From: Polynucleobacter finlandensis
GTDB taxonomy: Bacteria > Pseudomonadota > Gammaproteobacteria > Burkholderiales > Burkholderiaceae
Length of the DNA: 64,000 nt
Direction: 5' to 3'
Assembly (NCBI RefSeq): GCF_018881755.1
Contig: NZ_JACVPS010000002.1
Coordinates: 124,001 to 188,000 of the forward strand
Shown: positions 56,458 to 64,000 of the stretch, in pieces
How positions within the stretch are numbered: the first letter of the stretch is position 1
Layout: each line of letters starts with the position of its first letter
Translations under genes and position numbers: made by a program
The notes under the pieces: generated by a model
The model's database searches: none
What the model was told of the DNA's origin: nothing
The model's input: only the letters and a program-made list of their open reading frames with translations

Positions 56458-56481
56458 TGAAGAAGTCACTAAGATAGCAGT

Positions 56482-58305
56482 ATGAGACATTCATCTGGGC
56501 GCCATCATGCTGGCGCTGAAGTAAAAACATTTCAACGTGGCGATTGGCGGGTCATTCGTGACTTATTGCCCTATTTGTGGGAATATAAATTTAGAGTAGC
56601 TATCGCTCTTAGTTGCCTAGTACTTGCTAAGGTGACCAATCTTGGTATCCCGATTTTGATGAAGCGCCTGATTGATGCGCTCAATATCAAATCAAATTCC
56701 CCAGAAATATTATTAGTAGTACCGGTGGGTTTGTTGCTCGCCTATGGAGCACTGCGCATCTCTGCCTCACTTTTTACTGAGTTACGTGAATCACTGTTTG
56801 CCCGCGTGACCCAAAATGCTGTGCGTAAAGTGGCACTCCAAGTGTTTGAGCATTTGCACTCATTGGCTTTGAGTTTTCATTTGGCCCGTCAGACAGGGGG
56901 CGTGAGTCGGGATATTGAGCGTGGTACACGCGGTATTCAGTCACTAATTGCCTATTCGCTCTATAGCATTTTGCCGACCCTGATTGAGTTCTGCTTGGTA
57001 CTGGGCTACTTTGCTTATTCATACGATATTTGGTTTGCTGCGATTACTTTAGTGGCCTTGGTTTTATATATTGCCTTTACTGTCATCGTGACCGAGTGGC
57101 GCACCCACTTCCGCCGCACCATGAATGATATGGATTCCAAGGCGAATCAAAAAGCCATTGATTCCTTGCTCAACTTTGAAACAGTCAAGTATTTTGGTAA
57201 TGAATCTTTCGAAGCTGGCCGCTACGATGAAAATTTGGCGCGCTATCAAGTAGCCGCCGTGAAGTCGCAAAAGTCTTTAGCAGTTTTAAATCTGGGGCAG
57301 CAGATTATTATTGCGGTTGGCCTAGTGCTGATCTTATGGCTGGCCACTCTTGGTGTTATCGATGGCAGTATGACTTTAGGCGACTTTGTGCTGGTCAACA
57401 CCTTGATGATTCAACTCTACATCCCGCTGAACTTCTTGGGCGTGATGTATCGGGAGATTAAACAGTCCTTAACTGATATGGACCGGATGTTCGCTTTACT
57501 CAATACCGAAAAAGAGATTGCCGATACACCCCATGCAAAGCCATTGCATATTCGTAACTATTCACATGGCCCAGATGTTCGCTTTGAGAATGTTTCTTTT
57601 CATTACGAGGCAAAGCGTGAGATCTTGCACGATGTGAGTTTTAACATTCCAGCTGGCACCATCACTGCGGTTGTTGGACAAAGCGGTGCTGGCAAAAGCA
57701 CTTTGGCAAGATTGTTATTTCGCTTCTACGATATTCAGTCTGGAAAGATCTTGATTGACGGTCAGAATATCTTGGATGTGCAGCAAGCCAGCCTCAGAAA
57801 GGCGATTGGCATTGTTCCCCAGGATACGGTGCTCTTTAACGACACCATTGGTTACAACATTGCTTATGGCAATCCAAAGGCTTCGATTGCGGAAGTGTAC
57901 GAGGCTGCGAGGGCGGCTCAAATTGATAGCTTTATTAAACATTTGCCTGATGGCTATGAAACTCAGGTTGGTGAGCGCGGCCTTAAATTATCGGGTGGTG
58001 AAAAGCAGCGCGTTGCAATTGCCCGTACTTTGCTAAAAAAACCAGCGATGTTGATTTTTGATGAGGCCACCTCTGCTTTGGATTCTAAGACGGAACGCGC
58101 ATTCCAAGAAGAGCTGCTCAGCTTGGCTAAGAATCGAACCACTCTCATCATTGCCCATCGACTCTCCACCATCATCCATGCAGACCAAATTTTGGTCATG
58201 GAGCATGGGCAAATAGTGGAGCGTGGCACTCATCATGAGCTACTTGCTGCAAATGGCCGCTATGCTGATATGTGGCATATGCAAGAGCGTGCAGCGCTTG
58301 ATTAG
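56482..58305 (+). CDS. Atm1/HMT1-type ABC exporter
   Basis: 607-residue half-transporter: six membrane helices (about residues 35-330) including SLLNFETVKYFGNESFEAGR, a hallmark of the Atm1 family, and a nucleotide-binding domain with Walker A VVGQSGAGKSTLARLLFRFY, signature LSGGEKQRVAIARTLL, Walker B MLIFDEATSALD and the H-loop IIAHRLSTI. Relatives export glutathione-linked compounds or sulphur/metal conjugates. TAAGAT ends 6 nt before ATG 56482 and there is no ribosome-binding site. Confidence 0.93.
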   Translation: MRHSSGRHHAGAEVKTFQRGDWRVIRDLLPYLWEYKFRVAIALSCLVLAKVTNLGIPILMKRLIDALNIKSNSPEILLVVPVGLLLAYGALRISASLFTELRESLFARVTQNAVRKVALQVFEHLHSLALSFHLARQTGGVSRDIERGTRGIQSLIAYSLYSILPTLIEFCLVLGYFAYSYDIWFAAITLVALVLYIAFTVIVTEWRTHFRRTMNDMDSKANQKAIDSLLNFETVKYFGNESFEAGRYDENLARYQVAAVKSQKSLAVLNLGQQIIIAVGLVLILWLATLGVIDGSMTLGDFVLVNTLMIQLYIPLNFLGVMYREIKQSLTDMDRMFALLNTEKEIADTPHAKPLHIRNYSHGPDVRFENVSFHYEAKREILHDVSFNIPAGTITAVVGQSGAGKSTLARLLFRFYDIQSGKILIDGQNILDVQQASLRKAIGIVPQDTVLFNDTIGYNIAYGNPKASIAEVYEAARAAQIDSFIKHLPDGYETQVGERGLKLSGGEKQRVAIARTLLKKPAMLIFDEATSALDSKTERAFQEELLSLAKNRTTLIIAHRLSTIIHADQILVMEHGQIVERGTHHELLAANGRYADMWHMQERAALD

Positions 58306-58314
58306 AATAGCAAT

Positions 58315-59628
58315 ATGAATAAGCAAGAGACGATTTTGAAAAAAGCCTTTGCTACAGCAGTAGCAGTAGCCGATCCTCAAATCATCGTCCCAGAATATTT
58401 AGCTCGGATTTTTCCTAAAGGACAAGAGCCCAAGGGAATGTGTTTGGTAGTGGGGGCTGGTAAGGCAAGTGCCTCTATGGCTAGTGCTTTAGAACGCCAT
58501 GCCCTGCTCAACTGGCCAGATGCAAAACTGGAAGGCACGGTTCTCACTCGCTATGGGCATAGCTCGCCAACAAAACATCTTCAGATCATTGAAGCTGGCC
58601 ACCCTGTGCCAGACCAGGCGGGCATGGATGGTGCAAAAGCAATCTTTGATTCGGTCAATCGCTTGGGTATGGGCGACGTTTTAATCGCTTTAGTCTCTGG
58701 TGGAGGATCTAGTCTTTTGACCTTACCCCAGAATGGCATCAGCATAGAAGACATGCGTAAAACGACGGAGGCTTTATTGCGTAGTGGTGCTCCTATTGAA
58801 GAGATGAATGTTGTTCGCAAACACTTATCTGCCATTCTTGGTGGAAATTTGGCTAGACTTGCCATTGCCAGAGGTGCTCGGGTAGAGGCCTTGTTAATCT
58901 CTGATGTCACAGGTGACTTGCCGGCAGATATTGCTAGTGGCCCATGTGCGCCAGACTATTCAACTTATCAAGATGCGCTTAACATTTTGGCCAAATATTA
59001 TTTGAATGAAGAAACGATTCCAGCATCGGTTTTGAATCACTTGAACAAAGGGCATTCTGGCGAAATTCCTGAGACCTTGAAGGAAGTTGATTTACAAGAT
59101 GCCCAAGTCAAGAACCATGTGATTGCCACTGCTTATAAAAGTTTGGAAGCGGCGGCTGATTATGTTCGCACGCAAGGCTACGAACCAATCGTCTTAGGCG
59201 ACACGATTACTGGCGAGGCTCAAGAGGTTGCCATTGAGCAAGCTGTCATTGCACGACAGCGTCTAGGCAAGTCAGTGGCATTGATTTCTGGCGGGGAGTG
59301 TACTGTCACCTTGCCGGTTGGTATAAAAGGGCGCGGTGGGCGCTGTAGTGAATTTTTACTTTCGCTATTTTCTGCGACCGATGGCCTGTCAAATATCTCT
59401 GCTTTGGCCGCAGATACTGATGGTATTGATGGTAGCGAGAAGAATGCAGGTGCTTGGTTTACGCCTGAACTTCGACAGGCAAGCAAAGACCAAGGCTTAT
59501 TGCCGGCGCCATACTTGGCAGCACATGATTGTTATGGATTTTTTGCACAATTGGATGCTTTAGTGGAAACTGGCCCTACACTGACTAATGTGAATGATTT
59601 CCGCATCATCCTGATTGATACTGAATAA
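58315..59628 (+). CDS. Glycerate 2-kinase, MOFRL family
   Basis: Phosphorylates D-glycerate to 2-phosphoglycerate, linking glyoxylate/tartronate or photorespiration-type carbon to glycolysis. 437 residues with the N-terminal DUF4147 domain ([50 protein letters not shown]) and the C-terminal MOFRL domain ([42 protein letters not shown]). TAGAAT ends 6 nt before ATG 58315 and no ribosome-binding site is visible. It may be called gckA or ttuD; which is right is unclear. Confidence 0.93.
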   Translation: MNKQETILKKAFATAVAVADPQIIVPEYLARIFPKGQEPKGMCLVVGAGKASASMASALERHALLNWPDAKLEGTVLTRYGHSSPTKHLQIIEAGHPVPDQAGMDGAKAIFDSVNRLGMGDVLIALVSGGGSSLLTLPQNGISIEDMRKTTEALLRSGAPIEEMNVVRKHLSAILGGNLARLAIARGARVEALLISDVTGDLPADIASGPCAPDYSTYQDALNILAKYYLNEETIPASVLNHLNKGHSGEIPETLKEVDLQDAQVKNHVIATAYKSLEAAADYVRTQGYEPIVLGDTITGEAQEVAIEQAVIARQRLGKSVALISGGECTVTLPVGIKGRGGRCSEFLLSLFSATDGLSNISALAADTDGIDGSEKNAGAWFTPELRQASKDQGLLPAPYLAAHDCYGFFAQLDALVETGPTLTNVNDFRIILIDTE

Positions 59629-59630
59629 CT

Positions 59631-60689
59631 ATGGCAACGAACCCAACTCAAATTGAACTGATCCAGCCAGATGACTGGCATTTGCATATTCGTGATGGCG
59701 AAGTCATGAAAGATGTGTTGGCGGATACGGCGCGTCAGTTTGCCCGGGCCATCATCATGCCGAACTTGAAGCCACCCGTTACAACGGTAGATTTAGCAAA
59801 TGCTTATCGCGCTCGCATTGAGGGGCAATTGAAAGCATTGGGGATGAATAGTTTCACACCTTTAATGACTTTGTATCTCACCGACAATACGTCTGCAGAT
59901 GAAGTACGTAAAGCTAAAGCCGAGGGGATCGCAGCATTCAAACTCTATCCTGCAGGCGCTACAACCAACAGCGATGCTGGCGTGAGTGATCTGAAACATT
60001 GCCATGCTGCCCTAGAGGCAATGCAGGCTGTGGGTATGCCGCTGCTAGTGCATGGCGAAGTGACCAGTTCTGAAATCGATATCTTTGATCGTGAGGCGGT
60101 ATTTATTGATCAGGTTCTCGAACCTTTGCGTAAAAACTTCCCTGAACTCAAGATTGTGTTTGAGCACATCACTACTTTACAGGCTGCACACTATGTGCGA
60201 GATGCCGCCACTGCTGGAAAAAATACCATCGGCGCAACTATTACGCCCCAGCACTTATTAATGAATCGCAATGCAATTTTTGCTGGCGGCATTCGTCCGC
60301 ACAACTATTGCTTGCCAGTTCTCAAACGTGAAGAGCATCGCATTGCACTACTAGAAGCTGCTACTAGTGGCAGCTCTCGTTTTTTCTTGGGTACTGATAG
60401 CGCACCTCATGCCAAAGGCGCTAAAGAAACAGCCTGTGGGTGCGCTGGTTGCTACAGTGCATTTAATGCTTTAGGTTTGTATGCTGAAGCATTTGAGAGT
60501 GTTGGCAAGTTAGATAAGTTAGAAGGCTTTGCGAGTTTCTTTGGTCCTGATTTTTATGCTTTGCCGCGCAACACCAAAAAAATTACCTTAGTGAAGCAGG
60601 CTCAAAGTATTCCAAATGAGCTACCTTTAGGTGATGCCACAATTGTTCCGCTCCGCGCAGGCGAAACCATCGCCTGGTCGCTGGTTTAA
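59631..60689 (+). CDS. pyrC: Dihydroorotase, class II
   Basis: Cyclises N-carbamoyl-aspartate to dihydroorotate in pyrimidine synthesis. 352 residues, E. coli type. The metal site is seen in [17 protein letters not shown], the carbamylated lysine in [16 protein letters not shown], histidines in [18 protein letters not shown] and KIVFEHITT, and the substrate loop in [13 protein letters not shown]. It begins 2 nt after the glycerate kinase stop. Confidence 0.98.
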   Translation: MATNPTQIELIQPDDWHLHIRDGEVMKDVLADTARQFARAIIMPNLKPPVTTVDLANAYRARIEGQLKALGMNSFTPLMTLYLTDNTSADEVRKAKAEGIAAFKLYPAGATTNSDAGVSDLKHCHAALEAMQAVGMPLLVHGEVTSSEIDIFDREAVFIDQVLEPLRKNFPELKIVFEHITTLQAAHYVRDAATAGKNTIGATITPQHLLMNRNAIFAGGIRPHNYCLPVLKREEHRIALLEAATSGSSRFFLGTDSAPHAKGAKETACGCAGCYSAFNALGLYAEAFESVGKLDKLEGFASFFGPDFYALPRNTKKITLVKQAQSIPNELPLGDATIVPLRAGETIAWSLV

Positions 60690-60733
60690 TCTCACCCCTA
60701 CTGTTTTTACAAGCCAATTTGCTCTGACTGCGT

Positions 60734-60739
60734 TAGACT
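60734..60739 (+). promoter_or_regulatory. -10 element of rnpB
   Basis: TAGACT ends 6 nt before G60746, which is the predicted first base of RNase P RNA helix P1, so the predicted start fits the RNA structure. No clear -35 is visible at the normal distance. Confidence 0.5.
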
Positions 60740-60745
60740 GCAGGC

Positions 60746-61052
60746 GCAGAGTCAATTGGGCAATCGCCGCCTCTTTATTGAGGGGGAGGAAAGTCCGGAC
60801 TCCATAGGGAAGGGTGATGGCTAACGGCCATCCACGGCGACGTGAGGAATAGGGCCACAGAGACGAGCGTATTTAGTTACGGTGAAACGCGGTAACCTCC
60901 ACCCGGAGCAATCCCAAGTAAGCAGGCGATGAGGCGTCCCGCTGAGTCTGCGGGTAGGGAGCTTGAGCCGTCAGGTAACTGCCGGCCTAGAGGAATGATT
61001 GCCCCTAGATGCAAATCTAGGCGACAGAATCCGGCTTATCGATTGACTCTGC
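60746..61052 (+). ncRNA. rnpB: RNase P RNA, bacterial class A
   Basis: Catalytic RNA that trims the 5' leader of pre-tRNAs. Terminal helix P1 pairs GCAGAGTCAAT (60746-60756) with ATTGACTCTGC (61042-61052). The universally conserved core GAGGAAAGTCCGGACTCC is at about 60785-60802. The conserved 3' region near P4 includes ACAGAATCCGGCTTATCG just before P1. The total length of about 307 nt is normal for class A. ORFs inside it are rejected. It ends 2 nt before the osmC stop codon on the other strand. Confidence 0.97.
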
Positions 61053-61054
61053 AC

Positions 61055-61477
61055 TTATTCCGAAATGACTTCTACGGTGTAAGTCAGTTCCGCTGTTTTA
61101 GCGAGCATGGTGGTTGCTGAGCAGTACTTCTCGTGAGAGAGTTTGACGGCACGATCCACTTTGGCCTGGTCTAGATCTTTTCCCTTTACCTGGAAGTGCA
61201 GATTAATCTTGGTGAAGACTTTGGGATCTTCCGTGGCACGTTCAGCCTGAAGAGTGACATCGCAAGCGCTCACCGCTTGTCTGGCTCTTTGTAGGATTAA
61301 AACCACATCAAATGCTGAGCAACCGCCAGCGCCAGCCAAAAGTAGTTCCATGGGTCTGGGGGCTAGGTTTCTGCCGCCAGCTTCTGGTGCGCCATCCATA
61401 TTCACGAGGTGACCACTGCCAGTTTCTGCTGAAAAGGCCATTCCGCCACTACCTAACCAAGAAACTTTACATTCCAT
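61055..61477 (-). CDS. OsmC/Ohr family peroxiredoxin-like protein
   Basis: 140 residues of the OsmC fold. The two cysteines expected to reduce organic hydroperoxides are in GGCSAFDVVLILQRAR and HEKYCSATTMLAKT. The PMELLLAGAGGC motif before the first cysteine is typical of YhfA-like OsmC proteins. A GGAATC/AAGGA ribosome-binding site lies about 10 nt before the ATG. The true substrate of this subgroup is not certain. Confidence 0.9.
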   Translation of the reverse strand: MECKVSWLGSGGMAFSAETGSGHLVNMDGAPEAGGRNLAPRPMELLLAGAGGCSAFDVVLILQRARQAVSACDVTLQAERATEDPKVFTKINLHFQVKGKDLDQAKVDRAVKLSHEKYCSATTMLAKTAELTYTVEVISE

Positions 61478-61588
61478 CTTAGTGATTCCTTACTTCATAA
61501 ATTAATCAATGTTTTCAATAGTTTACCAATTTACAGAAGATTAAGTTACTGCATAGCAACATGAAAATCTTGATTTTGGTCAATATTC

Positions 61589-61618
61589 TTGCATTGCACC
61601 ATGATTTTTGTGTAGAAT
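61589..61618 (+). promoter_or_regulatory. Promoter for a candidate small RNA
   Basis: TTGCAT (61589-61594), an 18-bp spacer and TAGAAT (61613-61618) predict a start near 61625 in the 405-bp gap between osmC and rplM. The upstream part of the gap (61478-61588) is AT-rich and otherwise empty. Confidence 0.55.
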
Positions 61619-61624
61619 ACCCAT

Positions 61625-61726
61625 ATTGGTAGTCAGTCTTATATAAGAGATTGATTCACCTCCCAGTGTCTCCTCCACCCAAACAAAGGTGGATTCCAAC
61701 CCAGGACTCGTTCCTGGGTTTTTTTT
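61625..61726 (+). ncRNA. Candidate ~100-nt trans-acting sRNA with anti-Shine-Dalgarno sequence
   Basis: It has its own promoter and a strong terminator, with no ORF. Predicted fold: hairpin 1, AGTCAGTCT (61631-61639) with AGATTGATT (61648-61656), 9 bp including two G-U pairs and an 8-nt loop; a CU-rich single-stranded linker 61657-61673; hairpin 2, TCCACC (61674-61679) with GGTGGA (61688-61693); then the terminator hairpin. TCACCTCC (61656-61663) is identical to the anti-Shine-Dalgarno stretch at the 3' end of 16S rRNA, and TCTCCTCC follows at 61669. From memory, Rfam has a betaproteobacterial toxic small RNA with such a sequence; this may be a member, but I cannot check. Confidence 0.65.
61698..61726 (+). 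terminator. Rho-independent terminator of the candidate sRNA
   Basis: AACCCAGGA (61698-61706) pairs perfectly with TCCTGGGTT (61712-61720) around a 5-nt loop. A run of eight T residues (61719-61726) follows. Confidence 0.95.
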
Positions 61727-61752
61727 AGGTTACAATTCAAGGCTTTACTGAA

Positions 61753-61786
61753 TTACCGGTTAGTCAGCGGTAATTGTTTTACCGGT
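61753..61786 (+). promoter_or_regulatory. Overlapping inverted and direct repeats upstream of rplM
   Basis: TTACCGGT occurs at 61753-61760 and 61779-61786, with CGGTAA at 61768-61773 between them. The middle element can pair with either flank, giving two mutually exclusive hairpins (loops of 9 and 5 nt). The ACCGGT palindromes could instead be paired protein-binding sites. Which applies depends on the rplM transcription start. Confidence 0.45.
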
Positions 61787-61790
61787 GAAA

Positions 61791-61820
61791 TTACAGAATC
61801 TGCGAGCTTGCAAATATAAG
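61791..61820 (+). promoter_or_regulatory. Possible promoter for rplM-rpsI
   Basis: TTACAG (61791-61796), an 18-bp spacer and TATAAG (61815-61820) predict a start near 61827. A second -10-like TACAAT lies at 61731-61736 and would place the repeat elements within the leader. Confidence 0.4.
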
Positions 61821-61882
61821 CAGGGCCAAGGTGGACGTAGTTTGATTGGAGTATTTTTTTGACTATAACAATTTGAGAAATC

Positions 61883-62311
61883 ATGAAAACTTTTTCTGCA
61901 AAATCCCATGAGGTAGTGCATGAATGGTTCGTGATTGACGCTACGGACAAAGTCCTCGGTCGTGTCGCCAGTGAAGTGGCACACCGTCTACGCGGCAAGC
62001 ACAAACCCGAATTCACGCCACACGTTGATACAGGCGACTTTATTGTTGTCATCAACTCTTCTAAGCTGCGTGTTACAGGCACAAAAGGCTTGAACAAAAT
62101 TTATTACCGTCACAGCGGATACCCAGGTGGTATTAGCTCGACCAACTTCGACAAGATGCAAGACCGTTTCCCAGGTCGCGCTTTGGAGAAGGCTGTGAAG
62201 GGTATGTTGCCAAAAGGCCCACTAGGTTACGCCATGATCAAGAAATTGAAAGTCTACGGCGACGCCAGTCATCCGCATGCGGCTCAACAGCCAAAAGCGT
62301 TAGAGATTTAA
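61883..62311 (+). CDS. rplM: 50S ribosomal protein L13
   Basis: Early-assembly 23S rRNA-binding protein. 142 residues with the typical start [20 protein letters not shown], the [20 protein letters not shown] core and [29 protein letters not shown] before ATG 61883 gives a modest ribosome-binding site. It is followed by rpsI after 9 nt, the universal pairing. Confidence 0.99.
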   Translation: MKTFSAKSHEVVHEWFVIDATDKVLGRVASEVAHRLRGKHKPEFTPHVDTGDFIVVINSSKLRVTGTKGLNKIYYRHSGYPGGISSTNFDKMQDRFPGRALEKAVKGMLPKGPLGYAMIKKLKVYGDASHPHAAQQPKALEI

Positions 62312-62320
62312 GGAACCCAA

Positions 62321-62722
62321 ATGGCTATTAATTACGGAAATTGGAATTACGGTACGGGTCGTCGCAAGAGTTCTGTTGCGCGCGTATTCATTAAATCTGG
62401 CAAAGGTGAAATTATCGTTAACGGTAAGCCTATCGATGCTTATTTTGCTCGTGAAACATCACGCATGATCGCTCGTCAGCCTTTGGCTCTCACGGCCCAC
62501 TTAACGACCTTTGATATCAAAGTAAACGTTTCTGGTGGCGGTGAAACTGGCCAAGCTGGTGCAGTTCGTCACGGCGTTACACGTGCATTGATCGACTACG
62601 ACAACGCTTTGAAGCCAGCCCTGTCTAAAGCAGGCTTGGTTACTCGCGATGCTCGTGAAGTTGAGCGTAAAAAGGTTGGTCTGCACGGCGCGCGTCGTCG
62701 TAAGCAGTTCAGCAAGCGCTAA
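62321..62722 (+). CDS. rpsI: 30S ribosomal protein S9
   Basis: Small-subunit protein whose C-terminal tail reaches the P-site tRNA. 133 residues with [39 protein letters not shown] and the basic tail [22 protein letters not shown] precedes ATG 62321. The rplM-rpsI transcript ends at the hairpin after 62748. Confidence 0.99.
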   Translation: MAINYGNWNYGTGRRKSSVARVFIKSGKGEIIVNGKPIDAYFARETSRMIARQPLALTAHLTTFDIKVNVSGGGETGQAGAVRHGVTRALIDYDNALKPALSKAGLVTRDAREVERKKVGLHGARRRKQFSKR

Positions 62723-62748
62723 TTTCTTTCAGTCGCTCAAGTTTTTCG

Positions 62749-62774
62749 AAAGGGTCGCGCAAGCGGCCCTTTTT
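62749..62774 (+). terminator. Rho-independent terminator after rpsI
   Basis: AAAGGGTCGC (62749-62758) pairs with GCGGCCCTTT (62763-62772), including one T-G pair, around a GCAA tetraloop and is followed by Ts. Confidence 0.9.
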
Positions 62775-62833
62775 GTTTCTACAATCGAGGTATTCAGAAA
62801 TACAATTCATAAGTCAGTATTTTGGAGAATGAC

Positions 62834-63892
62834 ATGATTAAGGTTGGCATCGTTGGCGGCACTGGTTATACCGGAGTGGAGTTGTTGCGTTTATTGGCGC
62901 AACACCCAGAGGTAAAAATTCAGGCAATTACTTCTCGCACAGAAGCTGGCATGCCAGTAGCTGAGATGTTCCCATCTTTGCGTGGCCGTATCGATCTGAA
63001 GTTCTCCACTCCAGATGACGCCAAGTTAAATGAATGTGATGCGGTGTTCTTTGCCACGCCGCATGGTGTTGCCATGGCTCAAGCTAAGGAATTGTTGGCT
63101 GCAGGTGTGAAGATTTTGGATTTGGCTGCTGACTTCCGTTTGAAAGATGTTAAAGAATTTACTCAGTGGTATGGCATGGAGCATAGCTGCCCAGATATTT
63201 TGGCTGAAGCAGTTTATGGTTTGCCAGAAATAAATCGTGAGGCAATTAAAAAAGCGCGCGTTGTTGGTTTGGCTGGTTGCTACCCGACTTCCGTGCAATT
63301 AGGTCTTGCGCCCTTACTGTCGCCTAAGTCGACTGGCGGCAAGCAACTCATCGATGGCACCCATATTATTTCTGATTCAAAGTCGGGCACTTCTGGTGCT
63401 GGACGTAAGGCAGAGATCGGCACTTTACATTCTGAATCTAGCGATAACTTTAAGGCTTATGGCGTTAAAGGGCATCGTCATTTGCCGGAAATCGTACAAG
63501 GTTTAAAAGCGATTGCAGGCCATGATCAGATTGGTTTGACCTTTGTTCCGCATCTCACGCCGATGGTGAGAGGTATTCATTCGACTTTGTATGTGCGCTT
63601 AACAGAGGCTGGTATGGCTGTGGATTACCAAAAACTGTATGAGAACTTCTATAAAAACGAGCCTTTTGTTGATGTCATGCCAGCAGGTAGTCACCCAGAA
63701 ACGCGCTCTGTTAGGGGTAGCAATGGCATCAGAATTGCCATCCATCGGCCAGGCAATGGCGATACTGTGGTTATTTTGGTGGTTGAGGACAATTTAGTGA
63801 AGGGTGCTTCAGGTCAGGGTGTGCAGTGCATGAACTTGATGTTTGGCTTACCTGAAACAACTGGCCTGACCCAGATTGCCGTTTCTCCATAA
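62834..63892 (+). CDS. argC: N-acetyl-gamma-glutamyl-phosphate reductase
   Basis: Third step of arginine synthesis. 352 residues, long type, with the NAD(P) motif [19 protein letters not shown], the catalytic cysteine in [18 protein letters not shown] and the [11 protein letters not shown] motif. ATG 62834 is preceded by GGAG at 6 nt; the in-frame ATG at 62822 would include this site. It precedes erpA. Confidence 0.98.
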   Translation: MIKVGIVGGTGYTGVELLRLLAQHPEVKIQAITSRTEAGMPVAEMFPSLRGRIDLKFSTPDDAKLNECDAVFFATPHGVAMAQAKELLAAGVKILDLAADFRLKDVKEFTQWYGMEHSCPDILAEAVYGLPEINREAIKKARVVGLAGCYPTSVQLGLAPLLSPKSTGGKQLIDGTHIISDSKSGTSGAGRKAEIGTLHSESSDNFKAYGVKGHRHLPEIVQGLKAIAGHDQIGLTFVPHLTPMVRGIHSTLYVRLTEAGMAVDYQKLYENFYKNEPFVDVMPAGSHPETRSVRGSNGIRIAIHRPGNGDTVVILVVEDNLVKGASGQGVQCMNLMFGLPETTGLTQIAVSP

Positions 63893-63960
63893 AGCCCCTT
63901 CAGCAAACTAGGTATTAAAAGCCTAAAATAAGATATTGCCTTTTGATTTAGGAGTAAACC

Positions 63961-64000
63961 ATGACCCAAGTAGCCACACAGCCCGCACAAGATCTTGCTG
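63961..64000 (+). CDS. erpA: Probable iron-sulphur insertion protein ErpA (only first 13 codons)
   Basis: ATG 63961 is preceded by AGGAG with good spacing and opens a frame reading MTQVATQPAQDLA to the window edge. The residues alone are not diagnostic. In Burkholderiales an ErpA gene commonly follows the rplM-rpsI(-argC) genes, so the name rests on gene order. Confidence 0.5.
   Translation, partial: MTQVATQPAQDLA

Noticed and set aside
60929-61120. Plus-strand 63-codon ORF
   Set aside because: It lies mostly inside the structured RNase P RNA, then runs antisense to osmC. No ribosome-binding site or protein family is recognisable.
61727-61882. Known L13 leader motif described for Firmicutes
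   Set aside because: The hairpins here are short and do not match that motif as I remember it. They are kept only as an unclassified leader.

Overview
The window looks like core chromosome of a small-genome betaproteobacterium of the Burkholderiales, most likely Polynucleobacter or a close relative. The evidence is gene order (ctpA-gpmA-grxC-secB-gpsA; TPR/lolB-ispE-tRNA-Gln-prs-rplY-pth; lptC-lptA-lptB ... hpf-ptsN-hprK-rapZ; rplM-rpsI-argC-erpA), a complete aa3 oxidase locus of Burkholderiales type, moderate base composition and very tight packing. Genes touch or overlap at most junctions. I see no insertion sequence, prophage, integrase, CRISPR array or rRNA operon.

Layout. 1-6.5 kb: protease CtpA (cut by the window edge), phosphoglycerate mutase, rhodanese, glutaredoxin, SecB, GpsA, TrmL, ComF and a BioC-like methyltransferase. 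6.5-15.6 kb: cytochrome c oxidase subunits II, I and III with assembly factors CtaG, SURF1 and SCO, haem A synthesis (CtaA, CtaB) and several small membrane proteins. 15.6-24.3 kb: sigma-32 with a perfect CIRCE operator, FtsY, a pair of M16 peptidases, RsmD, CoaD, a ferredoxin, Pth, L25, PRPP synthetase and tRNA-Gln. 24.3-37 kb: IspE, a TPR-LolB fusion, MutM, MutY, the RapZ/HprK/PtsN/HPF group, LptB-LptA-LptC, KdsC, KdsD and a Kef-type antiporter. 37-45 kb: UvrA, an MFS transporter, SSB, QueF, a 5'-nucleotidase and IlvA. 45-54 kb: a 1279-residue FAD/Fe-S oxidoreductase leading into UbiE, a Tim44-like protein, UbiJ and UbiB. 54-64 kb: AspRS, NudB, an Atm1-type ABC exporter, glycerate kinase, PyrC, RNase P RNA, OsmC, a candidate small RNA, L13, S9, ArgC and the start of a probable ErpA.

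How the genes work together. The cox locus holds almost everything needed to build one haem-copper oxidase: structural subunits, copper delivery (CtaG, SCO), haem A supply (CtaA, CtaB) and SURF1. UbiE, UbiJ and UbiB supply the quinone side of the same respiratory chain. KdsC/KdsD and LptA/B/C make Kdo and move LPS to the outer membrane, and the LolB domain inserts lipoproteins there. RapZ, HprK and EIIA-Ntr form a regulatory, non-sugar PTS module.

The window has no obvious new multi-gene defence or biosynthetic system. The most interesting points are regulatory and architectural: (1) at least nine genes have a -10-like TAnnnT box exactly 6 nt before the ATG and no Shine-Dalgarno sequence, which suggests widespread leaderless transcription, in places from symmetric bidirectional -10 elements; (2) a roughly 100-nt candidate sRNA upstream of rplM carries the 16S 3'-end sequence UCACCUCC; (3) a perfect CIRCE element lies in front of rpoH; (4) LolB is fused to a TPR protein; (5) rpoN is absent from the lptB-hpf junction; (6) MutY has unusual spacing of its iron-sulphur cysteines.
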